In this document: in pieces, positions 53,763 to 61,342 of the stretch | Layout of the letters: every line of letters begins with the position of its first letter | Position numbering within the stretch: the first letter of the stretch is position 1 | Assembly: GCF_001307035.1 (NCBI RefSeq) | Contig: NZ_LKIU01000005.1 | Span: 79,664-143,663, forward strand | From: Arthrobacter sp. Edens01 | GTDB taxonomy: Bacteria > Actinomycetota > Actinomycetes > Actinomycetales > Micrococcaceae | DNA: 64,000 nt | Direction: 5' to 3' | Notes under the pieces: generated by a model | The model's database searches: none | What the model saw: the letters and a program-made list of their open reading frames with translations, nothing else | Told to the model about the DNA's origin: nothing | Position numbers and translations under genes: made by a program

Positions 53763-55417
53763 CCCCAGAGCAGCTCACCCCGACCCAGGAAGACCTGGAG
53801 ACCCTGAGCCGCCAGCTCGGACGGCCGGTCCGCGACGTCGTCGAAATCGGCGCCCGCTGCGTCTGCGGCAACCCGCTGGTCGCCACCACCGCGCCGCGGC
53901 TCGGAAACGGAATTCCGTTCCCGACCACGTACTACCTGACGCACCCGGTCATCACTGCTGCCGTCTCCCGGCTCGAAGCCGCCGGGCTCATGGCAGAGAT
54001 GACCGCCCGCCTCGAGCAGGACCCCGAACTGGCCGAACGCTACCGGCAGGCGCACGAAGCCTACCTTCAGGTACGCAACGAAATAGGTGAGCGCACGGGT
54101 ACGGGCCCTGTCCCCGAGATCGATGGCGTTTCTGCCGGAGGTATGCCCACCCGCGTGAAATGCCTTCACGTCCTGGTGGGACACTCCCTCGCCGCCGGCC
54201 CCGGGGTCAACCCGCTGGGAGACGAAGCCCTGGATGCAATTGCCGAGTGGTGGACCCGCGACCGCTGCTATTGTGAGGGCGCATGGGACACAAACAGTCC
54301 TGCACCCGACCGTGACCTGAGCCGCCACACGAAGACCCAGGGCCTCTCGGCAGAGGAACTGGACCGGAAAAGGGCTGCCCGGCGTGCGGCGCTGCAGGCT
54401 GAGGAACAGCAGGCGCGCGAGCAGGAGGGCACCATGGAAGAGAACGCAGAAGGCACTGCAGGCGACACCGTCCGGGTGGCCGCCGTGGACTGCGGCACCA
54501 ATTCGATCCGCCTCCTGATCGCCGACGCACGGACGGAGAACGGCGTAACCCGCCTCACCGACGTCGTACGGCTGATGCGCATTGTCCGCCTGGGGGAGGG
54601 CGTGGACGCCACCGGGCGCCTGTCCGACGCCGCGCTGGAACGGACATTCGAAGCCACTGACGAATACGCTGCGCTGATCAAGGAACACGGGGCAGAGAAG
54701 GTCCGCTTCGTTGCGACATCGGCCACCCGTGACGCCGAGAACCGCAAAGACTTCACCAAGGGCATCCGTGCCCGGCTGGGCGTGGAACCGGAGGTCATCT
54801 CCGGGGATGAAGAAGCAGGGCTTTCCTTCGCGGGAGCCTCCAGCGTCCTGGCCGGTGACAAGGGTGCGCGCACGCTTGTGGTGGATCTGGGCGGCGGCTC
54901 GACTGAGTTCGTCCTGGGCATCGACTCCGAGGTCCTGGCCGCCAGGAGCACAGACATGGGCTGTGTCCGGTTCACTGAGCGCCACCTGGTTTCCGATCCC
55001 CCCACCGATGCAGAAATCGCGATGGCCCGCGGGGACATCCTGGACATGATTGCCCAGGTCCTCCAGACTGTTCCGCTGGCCACTGCTGACCAGCTGGTAG
55101 GCGTTGCCGGAACCATCACCACAGTTACAGCACACGCGCTGAAACTGCCGGAGTACTCCTCCGAAGCCATCCACGGCACCGAACTGAGCGTTGAAGCGGT
55201 GGACCACGCGTCGTCGTCCCTGATCCACATGAGCCGGAGCGAGCGCGCAGCACTGCCGTACATGCATCCCGGACGCGTGGACGTGATCGGTGCAGGCGCG
55301 CTGATCTGGCAGACGATCGTGGACCGGATGTCGGAGCTGACCGACGGACGCGTGGAAACCGCCGTCACCTCGGAGCACGACATCCTTGACGGCATAGCCC
55401 TGAGCACGCTGCGGTGA
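53759..55417 (+). CDS. DUF501 domain fused in frame to Ppx/GppA exopolyphosphatase
   Basis: One open frame of 552 codons. Residues 1-185 are a DUF501 domain (RPVRDVVEIGARCVCGNPLV, PFPTTYYLTHP, MPTRVKCLHVLVGHSLAAGPG, WWTRDRCYC). Residues 186-235 are a charged linker. Residues 240-552 are a Ppx/GppA domain (VAAVDCGTNSIRLLIAD, VATSATRDAENR, VISGDEEAGLSF, VVDLGGGSTEFVLG). In relatives these are normally two adjacent genes. No stop codon separates them here. AGGAAGGA precedes ATG 53759. An internal start at 54434 is listed separately. Confidence 0.85.
   Translation: MTPEQLTPTQEDLETLSRQLGRPVRDVVEIGARCVCGNPLVATTAPRLGNGIPFPTTYYLTHPVITAAVSRLEAAGLMAEMTARLEQDPELAERYRQAHEAYLQVRNEIGERTGTGPVPEIDGVSAGGMPTRVKCLHVLVGHSLAAGPGVNPLGDEALDAIAEWWTRDRCYCEGAWDTNSPAPDRDLSRHTKTQGLSAEELDRKRAARRAALQAEEQQAREQEGTMEENAEGTAGDTVRVAAVDCGTNSIRLLIADARTENGVTRLTDVVRLMRIVRLGEGVDATGRLSDAALERTFEATDEYAALIKEHGAEKVRFVATSATRDAENRKDFTKGIRARLGVEPEVISGDEEAGLSFAGASSVLAGDKGARTLVVDLGGGSTEFVLGIDSEVLAARSTDMGCVRFTERHLVSDPPTDAEIAMARGDILDMIAQVLQTVPLATADQLVGVAGTITTVTAHALKLPEYSSEAIHGTELSVEAVDHASSSLIHMSRSERAALPYMHPGRVDVIGAGALIWQTIVDRMSELTDGRVETAVTSEHDILDGIALSTLR
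54434..55417 (+). CDS. Ppx/GppA phosphatase from internal start (alternative product)
   Basis: ATG 54434 is in the same frame as DUF501, with a strong AGGAGGG four bases upstream. It would make a 327-residue Ppx/GppA protein beginning MEENAEGTAGDTVRVAAVD. That is close to the normal single-domain length for actinobacterial exopolyphosphatase/pppGpp phosphohydrolase. Either the fusion, the short form, or both may be made. The ASKHA-fold phosphate-binding loops are complete. Confidence 0.6.
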   Translation: MEENAEGTAGDTVRVAAVDCGTNSIRLLIADARTENGVTRLTDVVRLMRIVRLGEGVDATGRLSDAALERTFEATDEYAALIKEHGAEKVRFVATSATRDAENRKDFTKGIRARLGVEPEVISGDEEAGLSFAGASSVLAGDKGARTLVVDLGGGSTEFVLGIDSEVLAARSTDMGCVRFTERHLVSDPPTDAEIAMARGDILDMIAQVLQTVPLATADQLVGVAGTITTVTAHALKLPEYSSEAIHGTELSVEAVDHASSSLIHMSRSERAALPYMHPGRVDVIGAGALIWQTIVDRMSELTDGRVETAVTSEHDILDGIALSTLR

Positions 55418-56862
55418 GCCCGGAAGCAAAGTGGCGCCGGAAGGGCGCCGCGTTCAAACGTGCCGCCGTCGCCGGTGCCTTCTCACTCACAGCCGTGATG
55501 CTCTTCCAGCTTTCTGCACCGGCGGCAGCCCATGCCGACGAGTGGCGGGAGCGGGAATACTGGCTCGGCGACTACGGCATTACCGAAGCCTGGAAGAAGT
55601 CACAGGGCGAAGGTGTCAAGGTGGCGGTTATCGACACCGGCATCGACTCCACCCATCCGGACCTGGCAGGCGCAGTAACCGGCGGCACCGACGTCTCCGG
55701 TGCCGGGGACCCCGCGGGTACCCGGGGAATCGGCGTCAACCCTTCACACGGAACCCTGGTCGCCACACTGCTGGCCGGCCGGGGCCACACCGCCGAAAGC
55801 GAAGATAAGGACTCCAAGGACGAAGACGCCAAGGATGCCAAGGATAAGGACAAGGACGCCAAGGAGTACGACGGCCCCGGAAACGGGCCGGACGGCATCA
55901 TCGGCGTAGCGCCCAAAGCCGAACTGCTGGCCGTGTCAGCCTGGATCGGCGAGGCGAACCCCGGCGGCATCCCGATTGACGAGCAGCTGCCCAACGCCGT
56001 GCGGTGGGCTGTGGACAGCGGCGCCAAGGTCATCAACATGTCCCTCGGCTCATCTTCGACTTCCTGGCCCGAGAGCTGGGACGAAGCCTTCCTGTACGCG
56101 GAACAGAACGACGTCGTGGTTGTGGCTGCAGCCGGGAACCGCGGAGTCGGGATGACGCAGGTTGGCGCACCCGCCACGATTCCCGGAGTCCTGACTGTCG
56201 CCGGGCTGGACCGTGACGGCCGCGCCAGCTGGGACTCATCCTCGGAAGGCATCAGCATTGGAGTTGCGGCTCCCGCGGAAGAGCTCCTGGGCGGACTGCC
56301 CGAGGGCGACGCCTCACGCTATGCCAGATGGTCCGGCACCTCCGGCGCTGCACCGCTGGTATCCGGCGTCGCGGCACTGATCCGGTCTGCCTATCCGGAA
56401 CTCACTGCTGCGCAGGTCATTAACCGGATCATCACCACGGCCAGGGACAGCGGGGCCCCCGGGCGGGACACCCTGTACGGCTACGGAATCCTGGATGCCA
56501 ACGCTGCGCTGAACGCCGATGTCCCGGCGGTCGCGGGCAACCCGCTTGGCACCATCGAAGAATGGATCCGCATCCACCGCCGCGGAGAAACTCCGGCCAG
56601 CGAAACCATCGCTCCTGCACCGGGACAGTCCCTTCCGGATATCCCGGAACCGCAGGTGCCCGAAGCTGCCGATCCCCGCACCGGGGACGATCCGCTTCCG
56701 GCGATGCTGGTGTTTGGGTTCGGGGGACTGATTCTGCTTGTGGGCGCGGGCGGGGCATTTGCCGTACGCCGTGTCAGGCGTTCCGCCCAAACCGAAGATG
56801 CTGAAACCGCGGGTCCGGAAACCGCTGCTGACGAGGAACTCGAGCGGGCTCCGCAGCCCTAG
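55414..56862 (+). CDS. Mycosin-like S8 serine peptidase, membrane anchored
   Basis: 482 residues. A signal peptide (to about residue 42, AAAHADEWRE) is followed by a subtilisin domain with Asp in VAVIDTGIDSTHPDL, His in NPSHGTLVATLLAGRG and Ser in WSGTSGAAPLVSGVAAL. AAAGN holds the oxyanion Asn. The single C-terminal span is AMLVFGFGGLILLVGAGGAF followed by RRVRR. This is the mycosin layout, but no ESX genes are nearby. A Lys/Asp-rich insert (residues about 128-153) follows the His. Start GTG 55414 overlaps the ppx stop (GTGA). Confidence 0.9.
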   Translation: MSPEAKWRRKGAAFKRAAVAGAFSLTAVMLFQLSAPAAAHADEWREREYWLGDYGITEAWKKSQGEGVKVAVIDTGIDSTHPDLAGAVTGGTDVSGAGDPAGTRGIGVNPSHGTLVATLLAGRGHTAESEDKDSKDEDAKDAKDKDKDAKEYDGPGNGPDGIIGVAPKAELLAVSAWIGEANPGGIPIDEQLPNAVRWAVDSGAKVINMSLGSSSTSWPESWDEAFLYAEQNDVVVVAAAGNRGVGMTQVGAPATIPGVLTVAGLDRDGRASWDSSSEGISIGVAAPAEELLGGLPEGDASRYARWSGTSGAAPLVSGVAALIRSAYPELTAAQVINRIITTARDSGAPGRDTLYGYGILDANAALNADVPAVAGNPLGTIEEWIRIHRRGETPASETIAPAPGQSLPDIPEPQVPEAADPRTGDDPLPAMLVFGFGGLILLVGAGGAFAVRRVRRSAQTEDAETAGPETAADEELERAPQP

Positions 56863-56949
56863 GCGGGGACGATATGTGACGTGCCGGCGCCCCGCCCCGG
56901 GCTGCGTCAACCTCGGCCGTGAAATCAAAGACATTTAGATTGCGTGACT

Positions 56950-56967
56950 TAGTGAAGACTTTCACAA
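56950..56967 (+). promoter_or_regulatory. Rex-type operator upstream of ndh
   Basis: TAGTGAA-GACT-TTCACAA matches the Rex consensus TTGTGAA-N4-TTCACAA at 13 of 14 positions. It lies 7 bp upstream of the ndh -10 box, over the -35 region, where a bound repressor would block RNA polymerase. Rex senses NADH/NAD+. Confidence 0.7.
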
Positions 56968-56973
56968 GTCAGG

Positions 56974-56979
56974 TACGAT
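56974..56979 (+). promoter_or_regulatory. -10 box (TACGAT), leaderless start of ndh
   Basis: TACGAT with seven bases to the ATG at 56987. Confidence 0.55.
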
Positions 56980-56986
56980 GTTGCCT

Positions 56987-58369
56987 ATGGCATCGCAAAC
57001 ACAATTCTCTGATCGTCCCCGCGTTCTGGTGGTTGGCGGTGGCTACGTCGGTCTGTACGTAGCCAAGAACCTCCAAAAGCAGGTTAAGGCCAACGGCGGG
57101 ATCGTTACGGTGGTGGATCCGCTGCCGTACATGACCTACCAGCCCTTCCTCCCCGAGGTCGCAGCCGGAACCATCAACGCGCGCAACGCCGTTGTTTCAC
57201 ACCGGATGCACCTGAAGGACACCGAGCTGATCTCCGGCAAGGTAGTGGGCATCAACCACGCTACGCACACCGCAACGGTGGAGCCCGCAGACGGCGGCGC
57301 CCCCTTCGAACTGAGCTACCGCGACGTCGTCGTGTCCGCCGGTTCGGTTACCCGCACCTTCCCGATCCCGGGCCTCGCAGAGGTCGGCATCGGCATGAAG
57401 ACCATTGAAGAAGCCGTTGAAATGCGGAACAAGGTACTCGAGCGCATCGAGACAGCTTCCCTGATGACCGACCAGGCTGCACGTGCCCGCGCACTGACCT
57501 TCGTCGTCGTCGGCGGCGGCTTCGCCGGCATCGAGACCATCACCGAAATCGAAGACATGGCCCGCGGCGCCGTGCGCGAGAACAACCGCCTGAAGCGGGA
57601 AGACCTGCGCTTCGTCATGATCGAAGCCATGGGCCGCGTTATGCCCGAGGTTAAGCCGGACCAGGCCGAGTGGGTTGTCTCCTCCATGCGTGAGCGCGGC
57701 ATTGAAGTCCTGCTGAACACCTCGCTGGCCAGCGCCGAAGGCGGCCTGCTGAAGCTGATCAACATGGCTGACAAGTCCCCGGCCGGCGAATTCGAAGCTG
57801 ACACGCTCATCTGGACTGCCGGTGTGCAGGCCAACCCCATGGTCCGTGCCACCGACTTCCCGATCGACGACCGCGGCCGTGTCCGCGCCAACGCCGAACT
57901 GCGGATCACCGGCGACGACGGCCCCCTCGAAGGTGCCTGGGCTGCCGGCGACGTGTCTGCTGTTCCCGACCTCACCGGCGGCGGCGTCGGCGGGTTCTGC
58001 GTTCCGAACGCACAGCACGCTGTCCGCCAGGCCAAGCGCCTCGCCAAGAACCTGCTCGCTGACCGCTACGGCATCGGCCAGGTGGAGGAATACCGCCACA
58101 AGAACCTCGGTGCAGTTGCCGGTATGGGCCAGTACAAGGGTGTTGCGAACATCATGGGCTTCGGCATGAAGGGCCTTCCGGCCTGGCTGGCCCACCGCGG
58201 CTACCACGGCATGGCCATGCCGATGTTCGAGCGCAAATTCCGCGTGGTCTCCGGTTGGGCTGCCAACTTCTGGTTCGGCCGCGACTTCACGCAGCTGCTG
58301 CACCTGAAGAACCCGCGCCAGGCATTCGTGGAGGCTGCAACGCCGGCCAAGAAGCCTGCTGCAAAGTAA
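56987..58369 (+). CDS. ndh: Type II NADH dehydrogenase
   Basis: 460-residue FAD enzyme passing electrons from NADH to quinone without pumping protons. FAD loop VLVVGGGYVGLYVAKNLQK, quinone-side TYQPFLPEVAAGTI, NADH loop VVVGGGFAGIETITEIED and AAGDVSAVPDL near the C-terminal third. The C-terminus has an amphipathic segment (GWAANFWFGRDFTQLLHL) for membrane contact. I chose ATG 56987 (MASQTQFSD) because the ATG at 56978 overlaps the -10 box. Rex-like control fits its function. Confidence 0.95.
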   Translation: MASQTQFSDRPRVLVVGGGYVGLYVAKNLQKQVKANGGIVTVVDPLPYMTYQPFLPEVAAGTINARNAVVSHRMHLKDTELISGKVVGINHATHTATVEPADGGAPFELSYRDVVVSAGSVTRTFPIPGLAEVGIGMKTIEEAVEMRNKVLERIETASLMTDQAARARALTFVVVGGGFAGIETITEIEDMARGAVRENNRLKREDLRFVMIEAMGRVMPEVKPDQAEWVVSSMRERGIEVLLNTSLASAEGGLLKLINMADKSPAGEFEADTLIWTAGVQANPMVRATDFPIDDRGRVRANAELRITGDDGPLEGAWAAGDVSAVPDLTGGGVGGFCVPNAQHAVRQAKRLAKNLLADRYGIGQVEEYRHKNLGAVAGMGQYKGVANIMGFGMKGLPAWLAHRGYHGMAMPMFERKFRVVSGWAANFWFGRDFTQLLHLKNPRQAFVEAATPAKKPAAK

Positions 58370-58388
58370 CACCAGCGAAACTGCCATA

Positions 58389-58436
58389 CAGCGGCGGCCG
58401 ACCGGATATCTCCGGCGGCCGCCGCTGGCGGTTTAA
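58389..58436 (+). terminator. Terminator after ndh
   Basis: CAGCGGCGGCCG and CGGCCGCCGCTG with CCGGA/TCCGG continuing the stem inward (one bulge), then gcggttt. Confidence 0.75.
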
Positions 58437-58493
58437 GCAGGCTCTTTGACGGGCTGGGCGCTGGGCAGTTTCTGTGCTTGTGCGCCGCTCAAG

Positions 58494-58499
58494 TAGGCT
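58494..58499 (+). promoter_or_regulatory. -10 box (TAGGCT) of the tRNA-Leu gene
   Basis: TAGGCT 48 bases before the mature 5' end of the tRNA. Confidence 0.4.
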
Positions 58500-58547
58500 G
58501 GTCTATGCGCTTCGAACCCGGCTTGCCGCCGTCGTTGGTGTGCGCGG

Positions 58548-58620
58548 GCCCCAGTAGCCCAATGGCAGAGGCAGCGGACTTAAAATCTGTGTGTTGTGGG
58601 TTCGAGTCCCACCTGGGGTA
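58548..58620 (+). tRNA. tRNA-Leu (anticodon UAA), short variable loop
   Basis: 73 bases. Acceptor GCCCCAG/CTGGGGT (first pair G-U), D-stem GCC/GGC, anticodon stem GCGGA/TCTGT with loop CTTAAAA and anticodon TAA at 58581-58583. T-arm is GTGGG-TTCGAGT-CCCAC with discriminator A58620. No CCA is encoded. The variable loop is only five bases (GTGTT), unusual for leucine tRNAs, which normally carry a long arm. Confidence 0.9.
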
Positions 58621-58660
58621 CAAAGTGAGCGGTTCGAAAGCATGCTTCTGCGCATCCTGC

Positions 58661-58703
58661 AACACTGGTCACAGAGGTGTGACGAGTGTTACAAGGCTGT
58701 AAC
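58661..58703 (+). promoter_or_regulatory. Paired GTNACA-N4-TGTNAC inverted repeats upstream of livK (GlnR-like?)
   Basis: First repeat: AACACTGGTCACA-GAGG-TGTGACGAGTGTT (58661-58690, 12 of 13 pairs). Second: GTTACA-AGGC-TGTAAC (58688-58703, perfect). Their centres are 20 bp apart. Read as boxes, they give GTCAC-n6-GTGAC and GTTAC-n6-GTAAC; the latter fits the actinobacterial GlnR pattern GTNAC-n6-GNAAC. The first could also be a terminator for the tRNA. Confidence 0.45.
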
Positions 58704-58810
58704 CGGAACCTCTTATCTTCGACACATTATTCAACTAGCTTTTCTTCTAATCAGGAACACCTGATAACAGCATCAAAGGCACCCGCCTTTCGATCGGGGA
58801 GAAAAACTAC

Positions 58811-60208
58811 ATGACTGCACTTCGCAAGACCGGGCCGCTTGGCCTCGGGGACGGGTACGGCCGCGCAGCAAAGATGGCAGCACTGGGCGTGGGCATAGCC
58901 CTCTTCGCTTCAGCCTGCGCCAGCGGCGGCGACTCCGGAACCGACTCCTCACCGTCCGAGGATTCTTCTTCGCCCGCAGCTAACAGTTCGGTCCTGGCCT
59001 GCCCGCCCAGCCAAGGCGGCACAGGCGAGGACCCCGGAGAGAAGGGCGACGCCTCAGCGGTTCCGGCCTCCACCGGAACCACGGACGCCCCGCTCAAGCT
59101 CGGCACCCTGCTGCCGACCACCGGCGCACTTGCCTTCCTCGGCCCGCCGGAAATTGCCGGCGTGGATCTGGCCGCGCAGGAAGTCAACGACGCCGGCGGC
59201 GTCCTGGGACAGCCCATTGAGATTGTCCACCGGGACTCCGGAGACACCACCACCGACATCGCCACGCAGTCCGTGACGGACCTGCTCGGACAGGACGTCA
59301 GCGCCGTCATCGGTGCCGCTTCCTCGGGTGTCTCCAAGACGGTCATCAACCAGATCACCGGCGCCGGCGTGATTCAGTTCTCCCCGGCCAACACGTCCCC
59401 GGACTTCACTGACTGGGACGACAACGGACTCTACTGGCGTACTGCTCCCTCCGATGTACTCCAGGGCCGCACCCTGGGCAACTACATCATGGAGTGCGGT
59501 GCCCAGACCGTCGGCATGATCGTCCTTAACGACGCCTACGGCACCGGCCTGCAGCAGAACATCAAGAGCTCCGTAGAGGCCGCGGGCGGCCAGGTTGTTG
59601 CTGAGCCGATGTTCAACGAAGGCGATTCCCAGTTCAGCAGCCAGGTCGACGCCGTTACCAGCGCCAACCCGGATGCCATTGTGGTGATCAGCTTCGACCA
59701 GGCCAAGAGCATCGCACCGCTGCTGACCGGCAAGGGCGTTGACCCGTCGCAGATCTTCTTCGTTGACGGCAACACCTCCGACTACAGCGGCGATCTTGAA
59801 GCCGGAACACTCGAAGGCGCCCAGGGAACAATCCCCGGTCCGTTCGCTTCGGAGAACTTCAAGAACGCGCTGCTGGAAATCGACCCGGCCCTGAAGGACT
59901 GGGCCTACGCCGGTGAAAGCTACGATGCAGTGACCTTGCTGGCCCTGGCCGCTGAGGCAGCCGGCAGCACCGACGGCGCAGCAATGGCCGCGGAACTGCA
60001 GGGAGTCTCCAGCGACGGCGAGAAGTGCTTCGACTACGCAGGCTGCGTGACCATCCTGCGTGAAGGCGGAGACATCGACTACGACGGCTACTCCGGACCG
60101 ATCACCTTTGATGAAAACGGTGACCCGACCGAAGCCTTCATCGGTATCTACCAGTTCGACGCCGACAACAAGCCGGTTCCGAGCCGCTCCGAGGTGGGCA
60201 AGCTCTAA
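58811..60208 (+). CDS. livK: Branched-chain amino acid-type ABC transporter substrate-binding lipoprotein
   Basis: 465 residues. Signal peptide with lipobox FASAC (Cys about 36), then a Ser/Asp-rich linker, then the type I binding fold: KLGTLLPTTGALAFLGPPEIAG, HRDSGDTTTDIATQSVTDLL, GAASSGVSKTVI and FVDGNTSDYS. The family binds Leu/Ile/Val, but also urea or other amides in some members. GGGGAG lies about ten bases before ATG 58811. It faces the liv permease/ATPase genes, so it is a separate transcript. Confidence 0.9.
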   Translation: MTALRKTGPLGLGDGYGRAAKMAALGVGIALFASACASGGDSGTDSSPSEDSSSPAANSSVLACPPSQGGTGEDPGEKGDASAVPASTGTTDAPLKLGTLLPTTGALAFLGPPEIAGVDLAAQEVNDAGGVLGQPIEIVHRDSGDTTTDIATQSVTDLLGQDVSAVIGAASSGVSKTVINQITGAGVIQFSPANTSPDFTDWDDNGLYWRTAPSDVLQGRTLGNYIMECGAQTVGMIVLNDAYGTGLQQNIKSSVEAAGGQVVAEPMFNEGDSQFSSQVDAVTSANPDAIVVISFDQAKSIAPLLTGKGVDPSQIFFVDGNTSDYSGDLEAGTLEGAQGTIPGPFASENFKNALLEIDPALKDWAYAGESYDAVTLLALAAEAAGSTDGAAMAAELQGVSSDGEKCFDYAGCVTILREGGDIDYDGYSGPITFDENGDPTEAFIGIYQFDADNKPVPSRSEVGKL

Positions 60209-60236
60209 CCGCTCCTCATCACCACCGCACCACTCG

Positions 60237-60266
60237 AAGGGCCCCCGCCATGGCAGGGGCCCTTTG
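60237..60266 (+). terminator. Terminator after livK
   Basis: AAGGGCCCC and GGGGCCCTT around a ten-base loop, followed by TGG. Confidence 0.75.
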
Positions 60267-60368
60267 GTGTTGCCAGGGCATCGGACTGCCTGCGGCTGCA
60301 GAACCCGGGCCCGGCTGACGAGTCCCTGCTGCATCGCTGAGCCCCGAGCACATGGATTATCGTTCCCG

Positions 60369-60424
60369 CGTGCGCGGGGCGCCTTACGGGTGCGGGGCGC
60401 TCTACGGGTGCGGGGGCGCAGCCG
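60369..60424. repeat. Tandem 18-bp repeats between livK and livF
   Basis: Three units of the form GTGCGGGGCGCYYTACGG lie in the 329-base gap between the two convergent liv transcripts. No gene is supported here. The rest of the gap is GC-rich and holds the two terminators. Confidence 0.7.
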
Positions 60425-60521
60425 GGTGTCCCTGCACGGACCCCTTCGAGCACACCGCTAAACGGCGCCGGCCGGTGACAGGCGGCGCCGTCGCTCGGCG
60501 CTTAGAAACTGCCGCCCGCCG

Positions 60522-60562
60522 CTTAAAAGCCAGTGCCGTCCGGATCGGAATCCGGACGGCAC
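60522..60562 (-). terminator. Terminator of the liv operon
   Basis: Perfect 13-bp arms GTGCCGTCCGGAT and ATCCGGACGGCAC with loop cgga. On the minus strand it is followed by TGGCTTTTAA. Confidence 0.9.
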
Positions 60563-60595
60563 CTGTTCGGCCAGCGCGGGGAAGCCCCGGGACAG

Positions 60596-61342
60596 TTACG
60601 CCGTATCGGCGAGTGTGCCCAGGTACAGCTGGATGACCTTGGGATCCTTCATCAGCTCACGCCCGGTCCCGGTGTACGCGTCCTTGCCCTGGTCCAGGAC
60701 GTAGGCGCGGTCGCAGATCTGCAGGCAGCGGCGGGCGTTCTGCTCCACCATGATCACCGAGACACCCGCCCGGTTGATCTCATGGACGCGCAGGAAGGTC
60801 TCGTCCTGCTTCACGGGGGAGAGGCCTGCCGAAGGCTCATCCAGCAGCAGCACAGCCGGTTCCATCATCAGGGCCCGGCCCATGGCCACCATCTGGCGCT
60901 CACCGCCGGACAGGGAACCTGCGCGCTGGCTGCGGCGCTTCTTGAGCTCCGGAAAGAGGTCCGCCACGAACTCGAAGCGTTCCTTGAAGTGCTTTGGCTG
61001 CTGGTAGAGCCCCATCTGCAGGTTCTCTTCAATGGTGAGCGTGGAGAACACGTTGTTGTTCTGCGGAACGAATCCCACGCCACGGGTCACCAGCTTGTTG
61101 GCCTTCAGGCCGGTAAGGTCCTGGCCGCGCACCATGACGGTGCCGGAATGGACCTTGACCAGCCCGAACATGGCCTTGAGCAGCGTTGACTTGCCCGCGC
61201 CGTTGGGACCGATGATGCCGATCAGTTCGCCCCGGCGGGCCTCAATCGAACAGCCGTTGAGGATGTTCACGCCGGGGATGTAGCCGGCCACCAGATCGGT
61301 GACCTTGACGACCGAGTCGCCCTCAAAATTCTCAGCGGTCAT
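60596..61342 (-). CDS. livF: Branched-chain amino acid-type ABC transporter ATPase LivF
   Basis: 248 residues. GPNGAGKST, Q-loop FVPQNNNVFSTLTIEENL, LSGGERQMVAMGRAL, LLLDEPSAGLSP and H-loop (EQNAR replacing the usual His) are typical of LivF. It drives import together with LivG. The ATG at 61342 overlaps the livG stop by four bases. Last gene of livHMGF, followed by a terminator. Confidence 0.93.
   Translation of the reverse strand: MTAENFEGDSVVKVTDLVAGYIPGVNILNGCSIEARRGELIGIIGPNGAGKSTLLKAMFGLVKVHSGTVMVRGQDLTGLKANKLVTRGVGFVPQNNNVFSTLTIEENLQMGLYQQPKHFKERFEFVADLFPELKKRRSQRAGSLSGGERQMVAMGRALMMEPAVLLLDEPSAGLSPVKQDETFLRVHEINRAGVSVIMVEQNARRCLQICDRAYVLDQGKDAYTGTGRELMKDPKVIQLYLGTLADTA

Noticed and set aside
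53706-55417. Phase-variable or frameshifted pseudogene at DUF501-Ppx
   Set aside because: Both domains are complete and in one frame, so nothing is broken; it is reported as a fusion instead.
60352-60636. 94-codon frame between livK and livF
   Set aside because: It consists mostly of the 18-bp repeats and the liv terminator read as protein, with no ribosome-binding site.
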